Below, one piece after another: positions 8,225 through 17,746 of a DNA stretch of 41,913 nt. How positions within the stretch are numbered: position 1 is the stretch's first letter; every line of letters starts with the position of its first letter. Origin of the DNA: an uncultured Bacteroidales bacterium. GTDB lineage: Bacteria; Bacteroidota; Bacteroidia; Bacteroidales; UBA932. The position numbers and the translations under genes are program-made. Location: assembly GCA_934700615.1 (NCBI GenBank), contig CAKUXR010000028.1, positions 1-41,913 on the forward strand, in the 5' to 3' direction. The notes below the pieces were generated by a model, which worked only from the letters and a program-made list of their open reading frames with translations, made no database searches and had not been told where the DNA came from.

Positions 8225-9418
8225 TTACTTTCTCACTTCTTCAAAAGGGTTTTCCGGAACGCCGGTCCAGCGGCAAAGCACAGCATCACAGCTCTGCTCG
8301 CCCGTGGACTTGTTCTTGGCATTTCTGGAAATGTACCAGAGCCCGTCTCCGAGAGGATTCAGTCCGGTGCTTCCCCACTTGAAACGCCATCCGCGGATTC
8401 CGGTGGAAGGGTCAGCTGCACCTAAAGTATCATTGATCTTCAGCTGAGCCGCTGACGCCAGATAAGGAACGCCTGTGAGAGCGGCCTTGAAAGGCTTCTG
8501 GGCGATACTGAAGGCATAAAGGTCATAGTTCGGATACTGAGGCTTCTTGCCCTTGTAAACCGCCATGAAGAAATTGCCGGTGGACTCGTCATATGCCAAG
8601 TTCTGGACTCCCCAGTTGGTGTTGCCGGTATAGACGAAATATTTTGCGGCAGGCTTCTTCGGGCCTGAAACATGAATCTGGCCGAAAACGACAGGCTTTG
8701 CCCATTTGGCAAGACTTGCGAGGTCGTATTTCAGGATGACCTGATAGTCATTGTCCCGTCTGTCAACGTCCCCGTAAATGCCGTAAGCCACATAGAGATA
8801 CAGTTTCTTGGCATCGGCAAACTTTGTCGCTCCGCAGCCCACTGCAGGCGCTATGGCCACGCCGTCAATTCCGGAGCAGCCGAACCTGTGCTCCAGCTCC
8901 GTTCCTCCGACATTGACCTTGGCATCATAATCCGCGCAAGCGTCACGGACGCAGACGGTCTTAAGGATTTCTCCGTCCTCAGGGTCGGCGCCGATTTTAT
9001 CCAACTTGTCAACGTCGATGATGGCGATATAGAACACGGACTGCTTCACCACATCCACTGAGAGGACTTTGGCGATTCCCTGTCCGATAATGTCATCCTT
9101 GCACTCCAGCGATGCATAGACTTTCCTGTCCTTCGGGTCGAAGGTCATGGCCCCGAGATGCCCCTGGATCCTGTCAATGGAAGCAAGTATGTTGCCCTGC
9201 ATGTCCACTTTCAGGAACCTGCTGGTGAATGACATGTACATGCAGTCAGCCTCGGCGTCATAAGCGATGCCCTGGACATGCTGCTTCTGTCCTCCGACAA
9301 AGACATGTTCAGGAAGATTGCCGCCCGCTTGAGCCGGAACCGCCGGCATTGACAATAATGCGGCCGCCAGTGCAAAAGCACCGGCCAGCCTCTTGAAAAT
9401 ATCAAATAACCGTTTCAT
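8225..9418 (-). CDS. Secreted beta-propeller-like protein of unknown function
   Basis: No named family is recognised. The ATG at 9416-9418 shares its A with the TGA of the dehydrogenase gene (TGATG), which implies translational coupling; a GTG two codons upstream is less likely. A signal peptide occupies about residues 1-31 (MKRLFDIFKRL, then a hydrophobic run ending PAQA). The mature part has repeated short strands of the type HVQGIAYDAEADCMYM, LGAMTFDPKDRKVYA and VQNLAYDESTGNFFMA, about 50-100 residues apart, as in bladed propellers, and several cysteines that could form disulfides (periplasm or outside). As last gene of the susC operon it probably binds or cleaves the same substrate, but no catalytic motif is visible. 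Confidence 0.75.
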   Translation of the reverse strand: MKRLFDIFKRLAGAFALAAALLSMPAVPAQAGGNLPEHVFVGGQKQHVQGIAYDAEADCMYMSFTSRFLKVDMQGNILASIDRIQGHLGAMTFDPKDRKVYASLECKDDIIGQGIAKVLSVDVVKQSVFYIAIIDVDKLDKIGADPEDGEILKTVCVRDACADYDAKVNVGGTELEHRFGCSGIDGVAIAPAVGCGATKFADAKKLYLYVAYGIYGDVDRRDNDYQVILKYDLASLAKWAKPVVFGQIHVSGPKKPAAKYFVYTGNTNWGVQNLAYDESTGNFFMAVYKGKKPQYPNYDLYAFSIAQKPFKAALTGVPYLASAAQLKINDTLGAADPSTGIRGWRFKWGSTGLNPLGDGLWYISRNAKNKSTGEQSCDAVLCRWTGVPENPFEEVRK

Positions 9419-10755
9419 CAGCACTCGTAATGACCGCCTTTGCCGAAAAGATACTCCTCGACCTCGTCCATCAGACCGGCCCTATAGATAAGGTCAATAC
9501 CGGTGAACCTGTTTCTCATGAATGGTATCGCACGGAATGTAGAGCGGAGTTTCTCGCGGCTCACGCCGATCATCTCAGGCTCATAAGGAGCGCCTACGCG
9601 TCTGAGGCAGTCGTGGACCTCATCGAACGGAATGATCTGTGTGCGTATTTTCTCACGGAGCTCAGGCCATGTGTTCCTGATGATTTCCAGTTCCTTGCGG
9701 ATGCCTTCACGGTCAATGTACTTGCCCTTGCTCTCCACGAGACCTCTTGCAAGGTGTCCTGGCTTGCCTTCGAATGTGGCACGGATTCTATGCTCCATTT
9801 CATCCCACTCAGGCCACTCGGCAACAGCCTTGTCGATATCCATTGCGCCAAGGTCCTTGCTGATGAGATATTCCAGACATGCTGTGGAGATGAGGGTTCC
9901 GATGGAAACCTTGAATCCGTGTGAAACATGCTTGCCCTCATAGCAGAGGCCTTCCATGTCCCAGTAGTGGCTGAACTGATGGTCAGTTCCTGATGCAGGA
10001 CGGCTTGAGGACATGGCCTGCATAGCGAAACCGCTCATAATCAGGCCGTCGGCAAGCTTGCCTGTAGCCTCCACGTCACCTGCTGCGACAGCATCAGGAT
10101 CTGACAATGCATCGCGGAGATTCTTCTGGACAAGTGAGAATGCGAACTCGTCGATCTTCTCGCTGCCGACAGCGTCTGCAATAATCCAGTCTGCGCCTGC
10201 AGGAATCTTCGCCATAAGGTCACCATAACCTGATGCCGACATTCCTTCCGGAGCGGCTGCCGAGATGGCAGGGTCCAGGACCATGCCGAGAGGTGCAGGA
10301 CAGTCGAATGTCTGCTTGTTGCCTTCGAATGTGATGGAAGCGCCATAGGCGGTGTAGCCATCCATTGAAGCAGCTGTACCTACGATGATATAGCGACGCC
10401 CGAGACGGCTTGACACGAGCTTGGTAAGGTCATTGATGACACCTGAGCCCACTGCAACTGCGATGACGTCACGCTCCTTGAGGTAAGCCTCGAGCTGCTC
10501 TATATATTTCCACTCCGCGAAGAGTTCCGGGTCTGTGAAGATGAACGGCTGTTCAGTCTCTATTCCCGCATTTCTCAGATATGTGTCGACTGCCTCACCT
10601 GCGACCCTGTAGGTATTGTTGTCTGCTACTACGATAGCCTTCTTTCCCGGAAAAAGTCTGCTGAACATTGCAGGGACCTTCTCCATCGCGCCGGCACCGA
10701 ATTCAAGAGCCTTTGTGTCTCTGGCTCTTTCCAATGCCATTTCAATTTCTGTCAT
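9418..10755 (-). CDS. egsA: sn-glycerol-1-phosphate dehydrogenase (EgsA/AraM family)
   Basis: An NAD(P)-dependent, metal-dependent cytoplasmic dehydrogenase interconverting sn-glycerol-1-phosphate and DHAP. The 445 residues fit the bacterial AraM type. The cofactor loop is GSGVIND (103-109). Predicted metal ligands are D179 in SGYGDLMAK, the histidines of TDHQFSHYWD (257-266), and H279 in HVSHG. In Bacillus the homologue makes glycerol-1-phosphate for archaeal-type lipid synthesis. Here it sits in a susC/susD operon with a phosphoesterase, and a GlpT-type carrier lies in the same locus, so the oxidative, catabolic direction is more likely (inference). It starts 32 bases after the phosphoesterase gene and its stop overlaps the next start. 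Confidence 0.9.
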   Translation of the reverse strand: MTEIEMALERARDTKALEFGAGAMEKVPAMFSRLFPGKKAIVVADNNTYRVAGEAVDTYLRNAGIETEQPFIFTDPELFAEWKYIEQLEAYLKERDVIAVAVGSGVINDLTKLVSSRLGRRYIIVGTAASMDGYTAYGASITFEGNKQTFDCPAPLGMVLDPAISAAAPEGMSASGYGDLMAKIPAGADWIIADAVGSEKIDEFAFSLVQKNLRDALSDPDAVAAGDVEATGKLADGLIMSGFAMQAMSSSRPASGTDHQFSHYWDMEGLCYEGKHVSHGFKVSIGTLISTACLEYLISKDLGAMDIDKAVAEWPEWDEMEHRIRATFEGKPGHLARGLVESKGKYIDREGIRKELEIIRNTWPELREKIRTQIIPFDEVHDCLRRVGAPYEPEMIGVSREKLRSTFRAIPFMRNRFTGIDLIYRAGLMDEVEEYLFGKGGHYEC

Positions 10756-10787
10756 AATTATTTTGTTTTGTTTTTACCGGCCGGGAA

Positions 10788-12362
10788 CTAGAACTTGTCC
10801 GGATAGTCCTCAACCTTGTTTGTAGTGATATAGTCCTGTTCAAAGGTCTTGCCGAAACGGTCCGTGGCAACGACCTTGACAGCAGCGGAAGGATTCTTCA
10901 ATGTATAGTGATACATGTGCGAGTTTCCTGTCCTGTCGTAATTGGTACCTCTTCCCTGTACGCCGCAATGGTAGCCTGATGCCCAAGCGTCACGGCATTT
11001 GCCCTTGGTTTCGTTTCCGAAGAGCTCCATAGTGCCTGTGGCGGTACCGTTCTCATAAACCGTCAGTTTCCATGCGCTGTCCGCATTCCAGACATTGGCC
11101 ACAAGGTCCTTGTCAGTATTGTAGTAGAACTGGTAAGACGGCTTGAATCCCTCGAAGAACACGTCCTGACCCTTGTAGAGGCGGAGCTGGAAATTGTCAT
11201 CCGCACCTGTAGCCTTGTATGTCCAGTCAGCAATCCTGTTGCCTTCGATCCTGTAGATGGCATAGCCGTTAGGAGTACCGTCAGTGTTTATGGTAGAATG
11301 CCACCATGCACCGCAGGCAGCACCGTGAACGTGCTCGTAATGGTCTGAGTATTCGTCATTTTCAGCGTAATGCGTATGGCCAGACATCACATGTACCGAC
11401 TGATATTCCCTGAGAAGGTCAAGCACAGCCTGCACATTCTGGTTGGTGCTCGCACGGAGCGGAATGTGAACGCAGAAGATGATCATCCTGTCCTTAGGGA
11501 CATTTGCAAGGTCCTGCCTGAGCCACTCTACCTGATCATCACGGAAACCGAGTGAATAATCGTCATGGTTAGGGAAAATCATATCATCCATACCGATTAT
11601 GTGAACCTTGCCGCGGTTAAATGAGTAATTGACCGGTCCGAATGTATATTCGAAGTTCCTCTGGACCTTGATATCATGCGCTACGGTATAATCAGCCTTC
11701 TTTACATTGAGAACCTTGTAGTCGTGGTTGCCCATAACCTTGAAAATAGGCATTCCGGCGTTTTTGTCGGTAGAAAGCGCTATTTTCATGAGCGGGAACA
11801 CGGCATTGGTGTAGTCGTTATTGTAGGTGTTGTATCCGATGTCTCCGAGTGTCATTCCATAGGATGGAAGTTCACTGGCATTGACCTTGGCTACGATATC
11901 AGGAACGGTCTCGTTCATGTAGCGGGACACGTGGGTATTGTTCTGGCACTGAGGGTCGGCGATGCAGAACAGATTGAAGCTCTCCTCTACTGCCGGAAGT
12001 TTCTCTAATGTGAAGTCATAGCGTTTCTGGTTTTCAGAAAGCTGTTTCCAGAAGTGCGGCTGGCCTTCTTCTACAGGAATCTTGCAGTCTGCCGGTACTG
12101 AGACGAAGACCTGATATGAGAATTCGCCGCGCTTGAGCTGATATACGCCGTTCTGGTCGGTAACCGAGCAGTTGTAGCCGTCGCTGACTGTGACGCCTGC
12201 AAGTCTGTTTCCGTCAGTGTCTTCGACCACTCCGTAGATGTCGTTGTCGGCACTGATTTCGGTCCTGATCTTAGGCAGGTCGTCCTTGTCGCAGCCTGTC
12301 AACACGATTGTTGACAGGGCCGCAATCATTATTGTGCTTTTTATGAAAGTTTTCATCTCCAT
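10788..12362 (-). CDS. Calcineurin-like phosphoesterase lipoprotein
   Basis: Predicted outer-membrane lipoprotein: hydrophobic leader MKTFIKSTIMIAALS with lipobox LTGC, then DKDD, which fits the Bacteroidota surface-export signal (acidic residues just after the cysteine). An N-terminal Ig-like domain with carboxypeptidase-regulatory flavour (YGVVEDTDGNRLAGVTVSDG) precedes the metallophosphoesterase core, whose metal motifs are all present: CIADPQ, GDIG, GNHDY, CVHIPL, SGHTHY. A C-terminal beta domain follows (about residues 390-520). This N-core-C layout matches the MetallophosN/MetallophosC group. It probably cleaves a phosphodiester or phosphomonoester at the cell surface. Start 12362 overlaps the susD stop (TAATG); ATG 12356 (MKTFIK) is an equally good alternative. 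Confidence 0.88.
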   Translation of the reverse strand: MEMKTFIKSTIMIAALSTIVLTGCDKDDLPKIRTEISADNDIYGVVEDTDGNRLAGVTVSDGYNCSVTDQNGVYQLKRGEFSYQVFVSVPADCKIPVEEGQPHFWKQLSENQKRYDFTLEKLPAVEESFNLFCIADPQCQNNTHVSRYMNETVPDIVAKVNASELPSYGMTLGDIGYNTYNNDYTNAVFPLMKIALSTDKNAGMPIFKVMGNHDYKVLNVKKADYTVAHDIKVQRNFEYTFGPVNYSFNRGKVHIIGMDDMIFPNHDDYSLGFRDDQVEWLRQDLANVPKDRMIIFCVHIPLRASTNQNVQAVLDLLREYQSVHVMSGHTHYAENDEYSDHYEHVHGAACGAWWHSTINTDGTPNGYAIYRIEGNRIADWTYKATGADDNFQLRLYKGQDVFFEGFKPSYQFYYNTDKDLVANVWNADSAWKLTVYENGTATGTMELFGNETKGKCRDAWASGYHCGVQGRGTNYDRTGNSHMYHYTLKNPSAAVKVVATDRFGKTFEQDYITTNKVEDYPDKF

Positions 12363-14140
12363 TATCTCCAATAGTAGTTTTGTCCGAGATTTTCATTGAT
12401 ATTGGTGGCAGCCTTAGGAATAGGCCTGAGATATCTCTTTTCCTCAAAGTTCCTTGTAACACTATATACAAGACGTCCGCTGTTGCCGTTTTCCAGAGTG
12501 TATCCGGAGTTGGCGCCTTCGAGGACGATGTATGAGACACCAGTCTCGTTGCCGGCCTTGTCCTTCACGACGCAGACATCATTGATGCCGTCACTGTTCA
12601 GGTCGTAGGCGGTGTCCATCGCAGGGATGTAGATGCCATACCACTGTTTGTTCAGGAGTTCGCCAAGGTGCCATCTCATGAGGTCATCATATCTGCGGCC
12701 TTCGAGAAGAAGCTCGATCGCACGTTCCCTTCTGATTTCCAGGATGTCACAGTCATTGATACCGTAATAGCCCTGGAGGTATAAGTCTGCGACAGCAGGC
12801 CTCTTTCCATCTACGCCGGATCTTTCGCGGAGCGGCTTGATTGTCTTGTTCCATACATCGTCATTGAACTCTCCGAGCTCTGCCTTCGCCTCGGCATAGT
12901 CGAGAAGAATCTCGGCATAACGGAAGATAGGAAGCGAGTTGTAGCAGATAGATGCCGACTCATAACTCTTGTCATCAATGTTGAATTTGATTACCTGATA
13001 ACCTGTAAGAGTAATGGCGAAATCAGGAGCGGTCTGGGTAGGCACACCTCCGACGAGCTTTGAATAGCCAGGAGTGATTACACACTGCTGGAGTCTGTAG
13101 TCACGGTTCTTGACCTCTTCAGTGAAAGTTTCACCTGTCGCCGTGTGGCGTGAGCCGTCAAGGTTAAGATATGTCTTCACGAAATCCTGGTCGAGTGACC
13201 ATCTTTCACCCATACTGCCTGAGGTATAATACCATGTAAGCGAGTGGAATGTGGTGAGACCGGTATTCCTTTCGAGAGCCCAGATTGTCTCAGTGTGATC
13301 CACGGCCTCCTGGGTGAAGAGTTTCCTGTACTGTGTCTTGACGTCGGCAGGATTGTTCACGAGAGAGTACGCGCCTGAGCTGATGAGTTCCTCGTCTGCC
13401 TTTACGCATTCGCGGAGGAATCTTTCAGAGGCGCCCTTGTCCTCCCAAGCCTTGCCTGTAGAAGGATCCACGCTGTGGTATTTCCTGTATGTACCTTCGA
13501 AGAGGCAGATTCTTGATTTAAGGGCCAATGCCACAAATTTGTTCACTCTGGCATTGTTAATCCACGGATCCTTGTCATAGCAGTTCTCGCAAGCGAAAGT
13601 AAGGTCCTCGAGGACTTTGTCCATGACAAACTCACGGCTGTCGCGACCCTTGTAGAGATTGTCAATGTCACTCGGGTCGATAGGTGCGTCATACCATGGA
13701 ACAGCACCGAAAGTCTTGACCTTGCTCCAGTATTTCCAGGCTCTCCAGAATCTTGCAGTTCCCTCATAATGCCTCAAGGCAGCCTCGGAAACGCCCTTGG
13801 CTTCACGGAAGTGAGCAAGGAAATAGTTGATGTTATAGATGGCATTCCAGTCGCCGGAACTCCAGCCGCCCTGAAGGTCCGCATTCCATGAAGGGTTTGT
13901 AAGGAATGAGAACGAGCTCTTGGTAGCGACGATGTCAGAGTATCCGTCACCAAATCCAAGGTCTTGATAGTCAGGAGTATATTTCTGGAGGAATCCGTTG
14001 GTATAGGTCACCAGCGAGTTCTCGTCCGTAAAATAGTCTCCGGAACCGATTTCCGCTATAGGTTCCCTTGAGAGGAATCCCTCGCAAGATGTCAGCAACA
14101 ATGCTGCAGCGGCAAACAATGATATATTAAGTTTCATCAT
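12362..14140 (-). CDS. susD: SusD/RagB family outer-membrane nutrient-binding lipoprotein
   Basis: 592 residues with a lipoprotein leader (MMKLNISLFAAAALLLTSC) and the usual N-terminal family features: LSREPIAEIGSGDYFTDEN, a helical TPR-like body, and near the end CDILEIRRERAIELLLEGRRYDDLMRW (residue blocks typical of SusD). The C-terminus RPIPKAATNINENLGQNY is standard. SusD acts as the lid of the SusC porin and binds ligand outside the cell. It follows susC by 8 bases. The substrate cannot be read from the sequence; the neighbours point to a phosphorylated glycerol compound rather than a plain glycan, since no glycoside hydrolase is present. Confidence 0.95.
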   Translation of the reverse strand: MMKLNISLFAAAALLLTSCEGFLSREPIAEIGSGDYFTDENSLVTYTNGFLQKYTPDYQDLGFGDGYSDIVATKSSFSFLTNPSWNADLQGGWSSGDWNAIYNINYFLAHFREAKGVSEAALRHYEGTARFWRAWKYWSKVKTFGAVPWYDAPIDPSDIDNLYKGRDSREFVMDKVLEDLTFACENCYDKDPWINNARVNKFVALALKSRICLFEGTYRKYHSVDPSTGKAWEDKGASERFLRECVKADEELISSGAYSLVNNPADVKTQYRKLFTQEAVDHTETIWALERNTGLTTFHSLTWYYTSGSMGERWSLDQDFVKTYLNLDGSRHTATGETFTEEVKNRDYRLQQCVITPGYSKLVGGVPTQTAPDFAITLTGYQVIKFNIDDKSYESASICYNSLPIFRYAEILLDYAEAKAELGEFNDDVWNKTIKPLRERSGVDGKRPAVADLYLQGYYGINDCDILEIRRERAIELLLEGRRYDDLMRWHLGELLNKQWYGIYIPAMDTAYDLNSDGINDVCVVKDKAGNETGVSYIVLEGANSGYTLENGNSGRLVYSVTRNFEEKRYLRPIPKAATNINENLGQNYYWR

Positions 14141-14148
14141 CTATCTAA

Positions 14149-17100
14149 TTAAAATGTGATATTCAGACCGAATGTAAATGAACGCATTGTCGGATATCCG
14201 TCACCATCACCATAGTTGTCGGAACCTGACTTGTTTGAACCCCAGTCCTGATCTCCAGGATAAAGTCCTTCAGGGTCATAGTTCTTCGCATGATGTCTGA
14301 GCGGAGTGAAAGTAAGAAGGTTCTCACCTGAGAAGAACACCTTGAGGTTCTGGAGCCTGATAGCCTCCACGATCTTCTTAGGGAAGCTGTAATCCAATGT
14401 AAGGTTCTTCATTCTGATATATCTTGCACTCTGAAGATAACGTGTATTCGGCTGGGACAAGATACGCTGGGCACCGCTTGCCTGGTAAGCCACGAGTCTC
14501 GGCCAGTAGGCGTCACGGTTGTTCTCGGACCATCTGTCGCTGGTGTGCCATGGCAGAGCCATACTATATGGACGGCCGTACTGTCCCCAGAAATATCCGG
14601 ACTCCTTGGCAGGATACCAGTCACGTTTGCCGACTCCCTGCCACATCATGCTGAGGCCGATGCCGTTCCAGCTGATGCCGCCCTGGATGCTGTACTGGTA
14701 TCTAGGATTGGTGTTGCCGATCTTGATAAGGTCACCATGGTTTCCGAGAGTATTGTTTCCGTTGTTCACATATCCGTCACCATTCAGATCCTCGAACTTA
14801 GGGTCACCTGCAGACCACACGACATTGTCACCGTTGAATTTCGCATAGTTCGCATGGGTCTGGGCCTCTTCATCACTCTGGAAAAGACCTGTACACTTGT
14901 ATCCCCACAACTCACCGAGGGTCATTCCCTCATAGTAGTGCACGGCATAGTTCGTAGGAAGGGTGTTGGTCTTGCTGGTATAGCGGGTAATCTTGCTCAC
15001 ATAGTCCCAGACGGAAGCCTTTATATTGTAGCTGAGGATCTTTCCGCCCACTTTATATGAATCTCTCCATGAGATACTGAACTCCCATCCGTCAGTTCTC
15101 ATATCAGCGTAGTTACCCTTAGGGGCGCTGTTTCCATAAACTGCAGGAAGCTCATCACCAGTCACATACATATCTGTCGTAGCCTTTCTGTAGATATCTC
15201 CGGAGAAATTCAGACGACCGTTGAATGCCTCGAAATCAAGACCTGCATCATATGTGGTAGCCTTCTCCCAAGTCAATGAATTAGGAATAGGAACAGGTGC
15301 GGAAGTATAGTTGAATACAGCCCCGTTGTTCAGCACTGACGACTGGGAAATACCCATCTTGGAAATATATGCATACGCATTGCTGATAAGTCCGTTACCT
15401 GCAGTACCGGCAGAAACACGGATCTTCAAGTTGTCCAGCCAGTCGGCATCCTTGAGGAAGCCTTCCTCTGAAATACGCCAGCCAATAGAAGCTGAAGGGA
15501 AGAAACCCCATCTCTGATTCGAAGGGAACTTGCTGTTTCCGTCATAACGTCCGCTGGTCTCGATGAGATACTTGGACTTGTAGCCGTAACTGATACGATA
15601 GAACGCACCGACAAGTGCTGATGAAGAACTGCCGTTGTCAGCGATTTTCATGGCCTCTCCGTTGAGAAGGTCGAAGTTAGGCCTGTCGGCAATCATGATA
15701 CCCTCACGGTTAATGAGGTTTGTCTTGTACCGGTAGTCCTCGATATTCCAGCCGGCAAGCACTGTAAGAGAGTTGTTCTTGCCGAGTTTCGGGGTATATG
15801 TCAATGTCGCGTTGCCCGTAAGCCTGTTGCGGTTATATGACCTCTCCTCATAGAGTGAACCCGCAGGTCTCTGTGCCGAGTTGGTAGGAGAAGTATAGAA
15901 GGTATAGCTGTTCACAGCCTGTCTGCGCTCTGTCTGATTGTAATAGATGCTGAAATCCGCACTGGCGACAAGCACATCCTTGACAAGGTCAATGGTAGCA
16001 GCCGTCCTGTTGGTCATGTCGAACTTCTTGTCCTTTCTCCAGGAATTTCCCTCTACAAAACCTGCCCAGCCGGTATAGACCGCTGCCTCTGTCCAGGTCC
16101 CGTCAGGGTTTGTCACAAGAGCCACAGGATAGCCCTGGTGGTTCAGCATTCGGTTTATGTTCACAGGAGTAGTGTCGATGCCGGTGTGCGCTGTAGGCTG
16201 GTGTGAGTTCCTGAGCATGAAGTCAGTGGTATTCTCAACCTTGAACCAAGGACGGATCTTCACAGAGCCCTTCGCCTTGACATTGAACTGACGATACTTC
16301 TCGTCACCCGCATTGTAGATACCGTCCTGCTCGAACATACGTCCTGAGACATAGTAGTTTGCGATGTCCGAACCTCCGGTTACACTGATGTTGTGCTGCT
16401 GTCCGGTAGTGAACTTCTTATAGAACACGTCATACCAGCTGGTGTTTCCGAAATACTCGTATGCACCTTTATTGTTGATCGCCCACTTCTCGTAAGAAGG
16501 GTCGCTGTTTCTCTTTTCAAGCTCCTTGTACCATGTACGGGAGAATTTGAACACGTTGTTGATGTTCGCAGGGTCGGTACCCTTGGCATTGATATAGGAC
16601 TCGAGGAAGGTGGTGGTGAAGTCATATCCGTTGGTGACAATCTGAGGGGTCACAGTTCTCTTATAGACAGAGAATGTTCCGTTATATGAAATCTTCGCCT
16701 GGCCCTTGGAAGGAGTCTTGGTGGTGAGTAGAATGACACCGAATGTACCGCGTGCACCATAGACGGCCGCTGAAGAAGCGTCCTTGAGGACGGTCACGGA
16801 TGCGATGTCATCAGGATTGACAGTGGACATGTCGGCCTCGACACCATCCACGAGGACCAGGGCGGAACCGCCTGAGCCGATGGAGTTTTCGGCACCTCTG
16901 ATCCTGACTGTGGCGCCACGGTTAGGCTTGCCGTCGGAGAATGTCATGGTAAGGCCCGGAACTGCTCCCTGGAGAGCACGGGAAATACTCATTGACGCAC
17001 CCATTCTTTCCTGCATGTCGTCAGTGGTGATGCTCTCTACGGCGCCGACGATGTCACGACGTTTCTGGATACCGTATCCGACGACCACACTCTCTTCGAG

Positions 17101-17427
17101 AGAGGTATTGTCAGTGTTCAGGACAATGTTAACGATGTTGCGGCCTGAAACTTTCTCTGTAAGTTTCCTGTAGCCGACACAACTGAATTCCAATGTAGCA
17201 TCAGACGGCACCGTAATGGTATATGCGCCGTCCAAATCTGCTGTAGCGCCTTTGGTTGTCCCCGGAATGAAGACAAAAGCACCCACGACAGGCTCACCGT
17301 TCTCATCGAGAATTTTTCCCGAGACCGTGATTTCACCTGTCTGTGCCATAACCTGTCGGGGACAGGCAATCAGGAGAACCAAGACCGACAAAAGTACGGT
17401 CAAATTATATCTCAACTTCATTTTCAA
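14149..17427 (-). CDS. susC: SusC/RagA family TonB-dependent outer-membrane transporter
   Basis: 1092 residues. A signal peptide (about 1-28, ending VMAQ) is followed by a carboxypeptidase-D regulatory-like domain (ITVSGKILDENGEPVVGAFV), then the plug (SVVVGYGIQKRRDIVGAVESI, and LVDGVEADMSTVNPDDI with SVTVLKDASSAAVYGARG), then a 22-strand barrel ending in the aromatic-terminated SFTFGLNITF. There is no N-terminal STN domain, so it is not regulated through an anti-sigma factor of the FecR type. It imports oligomers too large for simple porins, together with SusD. It is the first gene of a five-gene operon. Confidence 0.97.
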   Translation of the reverse strand: MKMKLRYNLTVLLSVLVLLIACPRQVMAQTGEITVSGKILDENGEPVVGAFVFIPGTTKGATADLDGAYTITVPSDATLEFSCVGYRKLTEKVSGRNIVNIVLNTDNTSLEESVVVGYGIQKRRDIVGAVESITTDDMQERMGASMSISRALQGAVPGLTMTFSDGKPNRGATVRIRGAENSIGSGGSALVLVDGVEADMSTVNPDDIASVTVLKDASSAAVYGARGTFGVILLTTKTPSKGQAKISYNGTFSVYKRTVTPQIVTNGYDFTTTFLESYINAKGTDPANINNVFKFSRTWYKELEKRNSDPSYEKWAINNKGAYEYFGNTSWYDVFYKKFTTGQQHNISVTGGSDIANYYVSGRMFEQDGIYNAGDEKYRQFNVKAKGSVKIRPWFKVENTTDFMLRNSHQPTAHTGIDTTPVNINRMLNHQGYPVALVTNPDGTWTEAAVYTGWAGFVEGNSWRKDKKFDMTNRTAATIDLVKDVLVASADFSIYYNQTERRQAVNSYTFYTSPTNSAQRPAGSLYEERSYNRNRLTGNATLTYTPKLGKNNSLTVLAGWNIEDYRYKTNLINREGIMIADRPNFDLLNGEAMKIADNGSSSSALVGAFYRISYGYKSKYLIETSGRYDGNSKFPSNQRWGFFPSASIGWRISEEGFLKDADWLDNLKIRVSAGTAGNGLISNAYAYISKMGISQSSVLNNGAVFNYTSAPVPIPNSLTWEKATTYDAGLDFEAFNGRLNFSGDIYRKATTDMYVTGDELPAVYGNSAPKGNYADMRTDGWEFSISWRDSYKVGGKILSYNIKASVWDYVSKITRYTSKTNTLPTNYAVHYYEGMTLGELWGYKCTGLFQSDEEAQTHANYAKFNGDNVVWSAGDPKFEDLNGDGYVNNGNNTLGNHGDLIKIGNTNPRYQYSIQGGISWNGIGLSMMWQGVGKRDWYPAKESGYFWGQYGRPYSMALPWHTSDRWSENNRDAYWPRLVAYQASGAQRILSQPNTRYLQSARYIRMKNLTLDYSFPKKIVEAIRLQNLKVFFSGENLLTFTPLRHHAKNYDPEGLYPGDQDWGSNKSGSDNYGDGDGYPTMRSFTFGLNITF

Positions 17428-17746
17428 TTACAAAAAACAGGATACATAATAGAAGCCGTAATGAAACTGCTTCCCGTTCTTGCCAGATTCCGGATCCCGT
17501 TCCCGATAATTGAAGTTAACTAATTAATGTAGTACTAAATTTTACCTTTTTGTTTCATTTCCGCTAAATTCGCAAGCATAAACGTTTTTAGCTTTCATTT
17601 CTACGTGCAAATCTACACATAATTTTTCATTTTCAAATTATTATCCACAAAAAAGTGCAACAAAATGAAAAATTTCAACAAATTGTATTATCTTTGCGGT
17701 GCCAGACTTCCGGATTCCGTCCCGCTAAGACTAATCCGAAGAAGAA
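17428..17746. promoter_or_regulatory. Divergent control region between susC and the BACON lipoprotein gene
   Basis: This 319-base interval contains no gene. It holds three TTTCATTT-type sites (GTTTCATTTC 17552-17561, CTTTCATTTC 17592-17601, TTTTCATTTTC near 17625-17635), a pattern of DeoR-family operators. It also carries a duplicated block of about 28 bases (17481-17509 and 17700-17727) around the core CCGGATnCCG, one copy at each promoter. The plus-strand -7 box is TATCTTTG (17689-17696). The likely minus-strand -7 box is TAACTTCA (17511-17518), a weaker match. The rest is AT-rich. Confidence 0.55.
17689..17696 (+). promoter_or_regulatory. -7 box of the BACON lipoprotein operon
   Basis: TATCTTTG matches TAnnTTTG exactly, 50 bases before the ATG. 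No clear TTTG -33 box is present at the usual distance (the sequence there reads aaaatg), which would fit a promoter needing an activator or relief from a repressor. Confidence 0.55.

Noticed and set aside
9416..9424. GTG start two codons upstream for the propeller-like gene
   Set aside because: The ATG at 9416-9418 gives a standard signal peptide and the TGATG overlap; the GTG adds only two residues.
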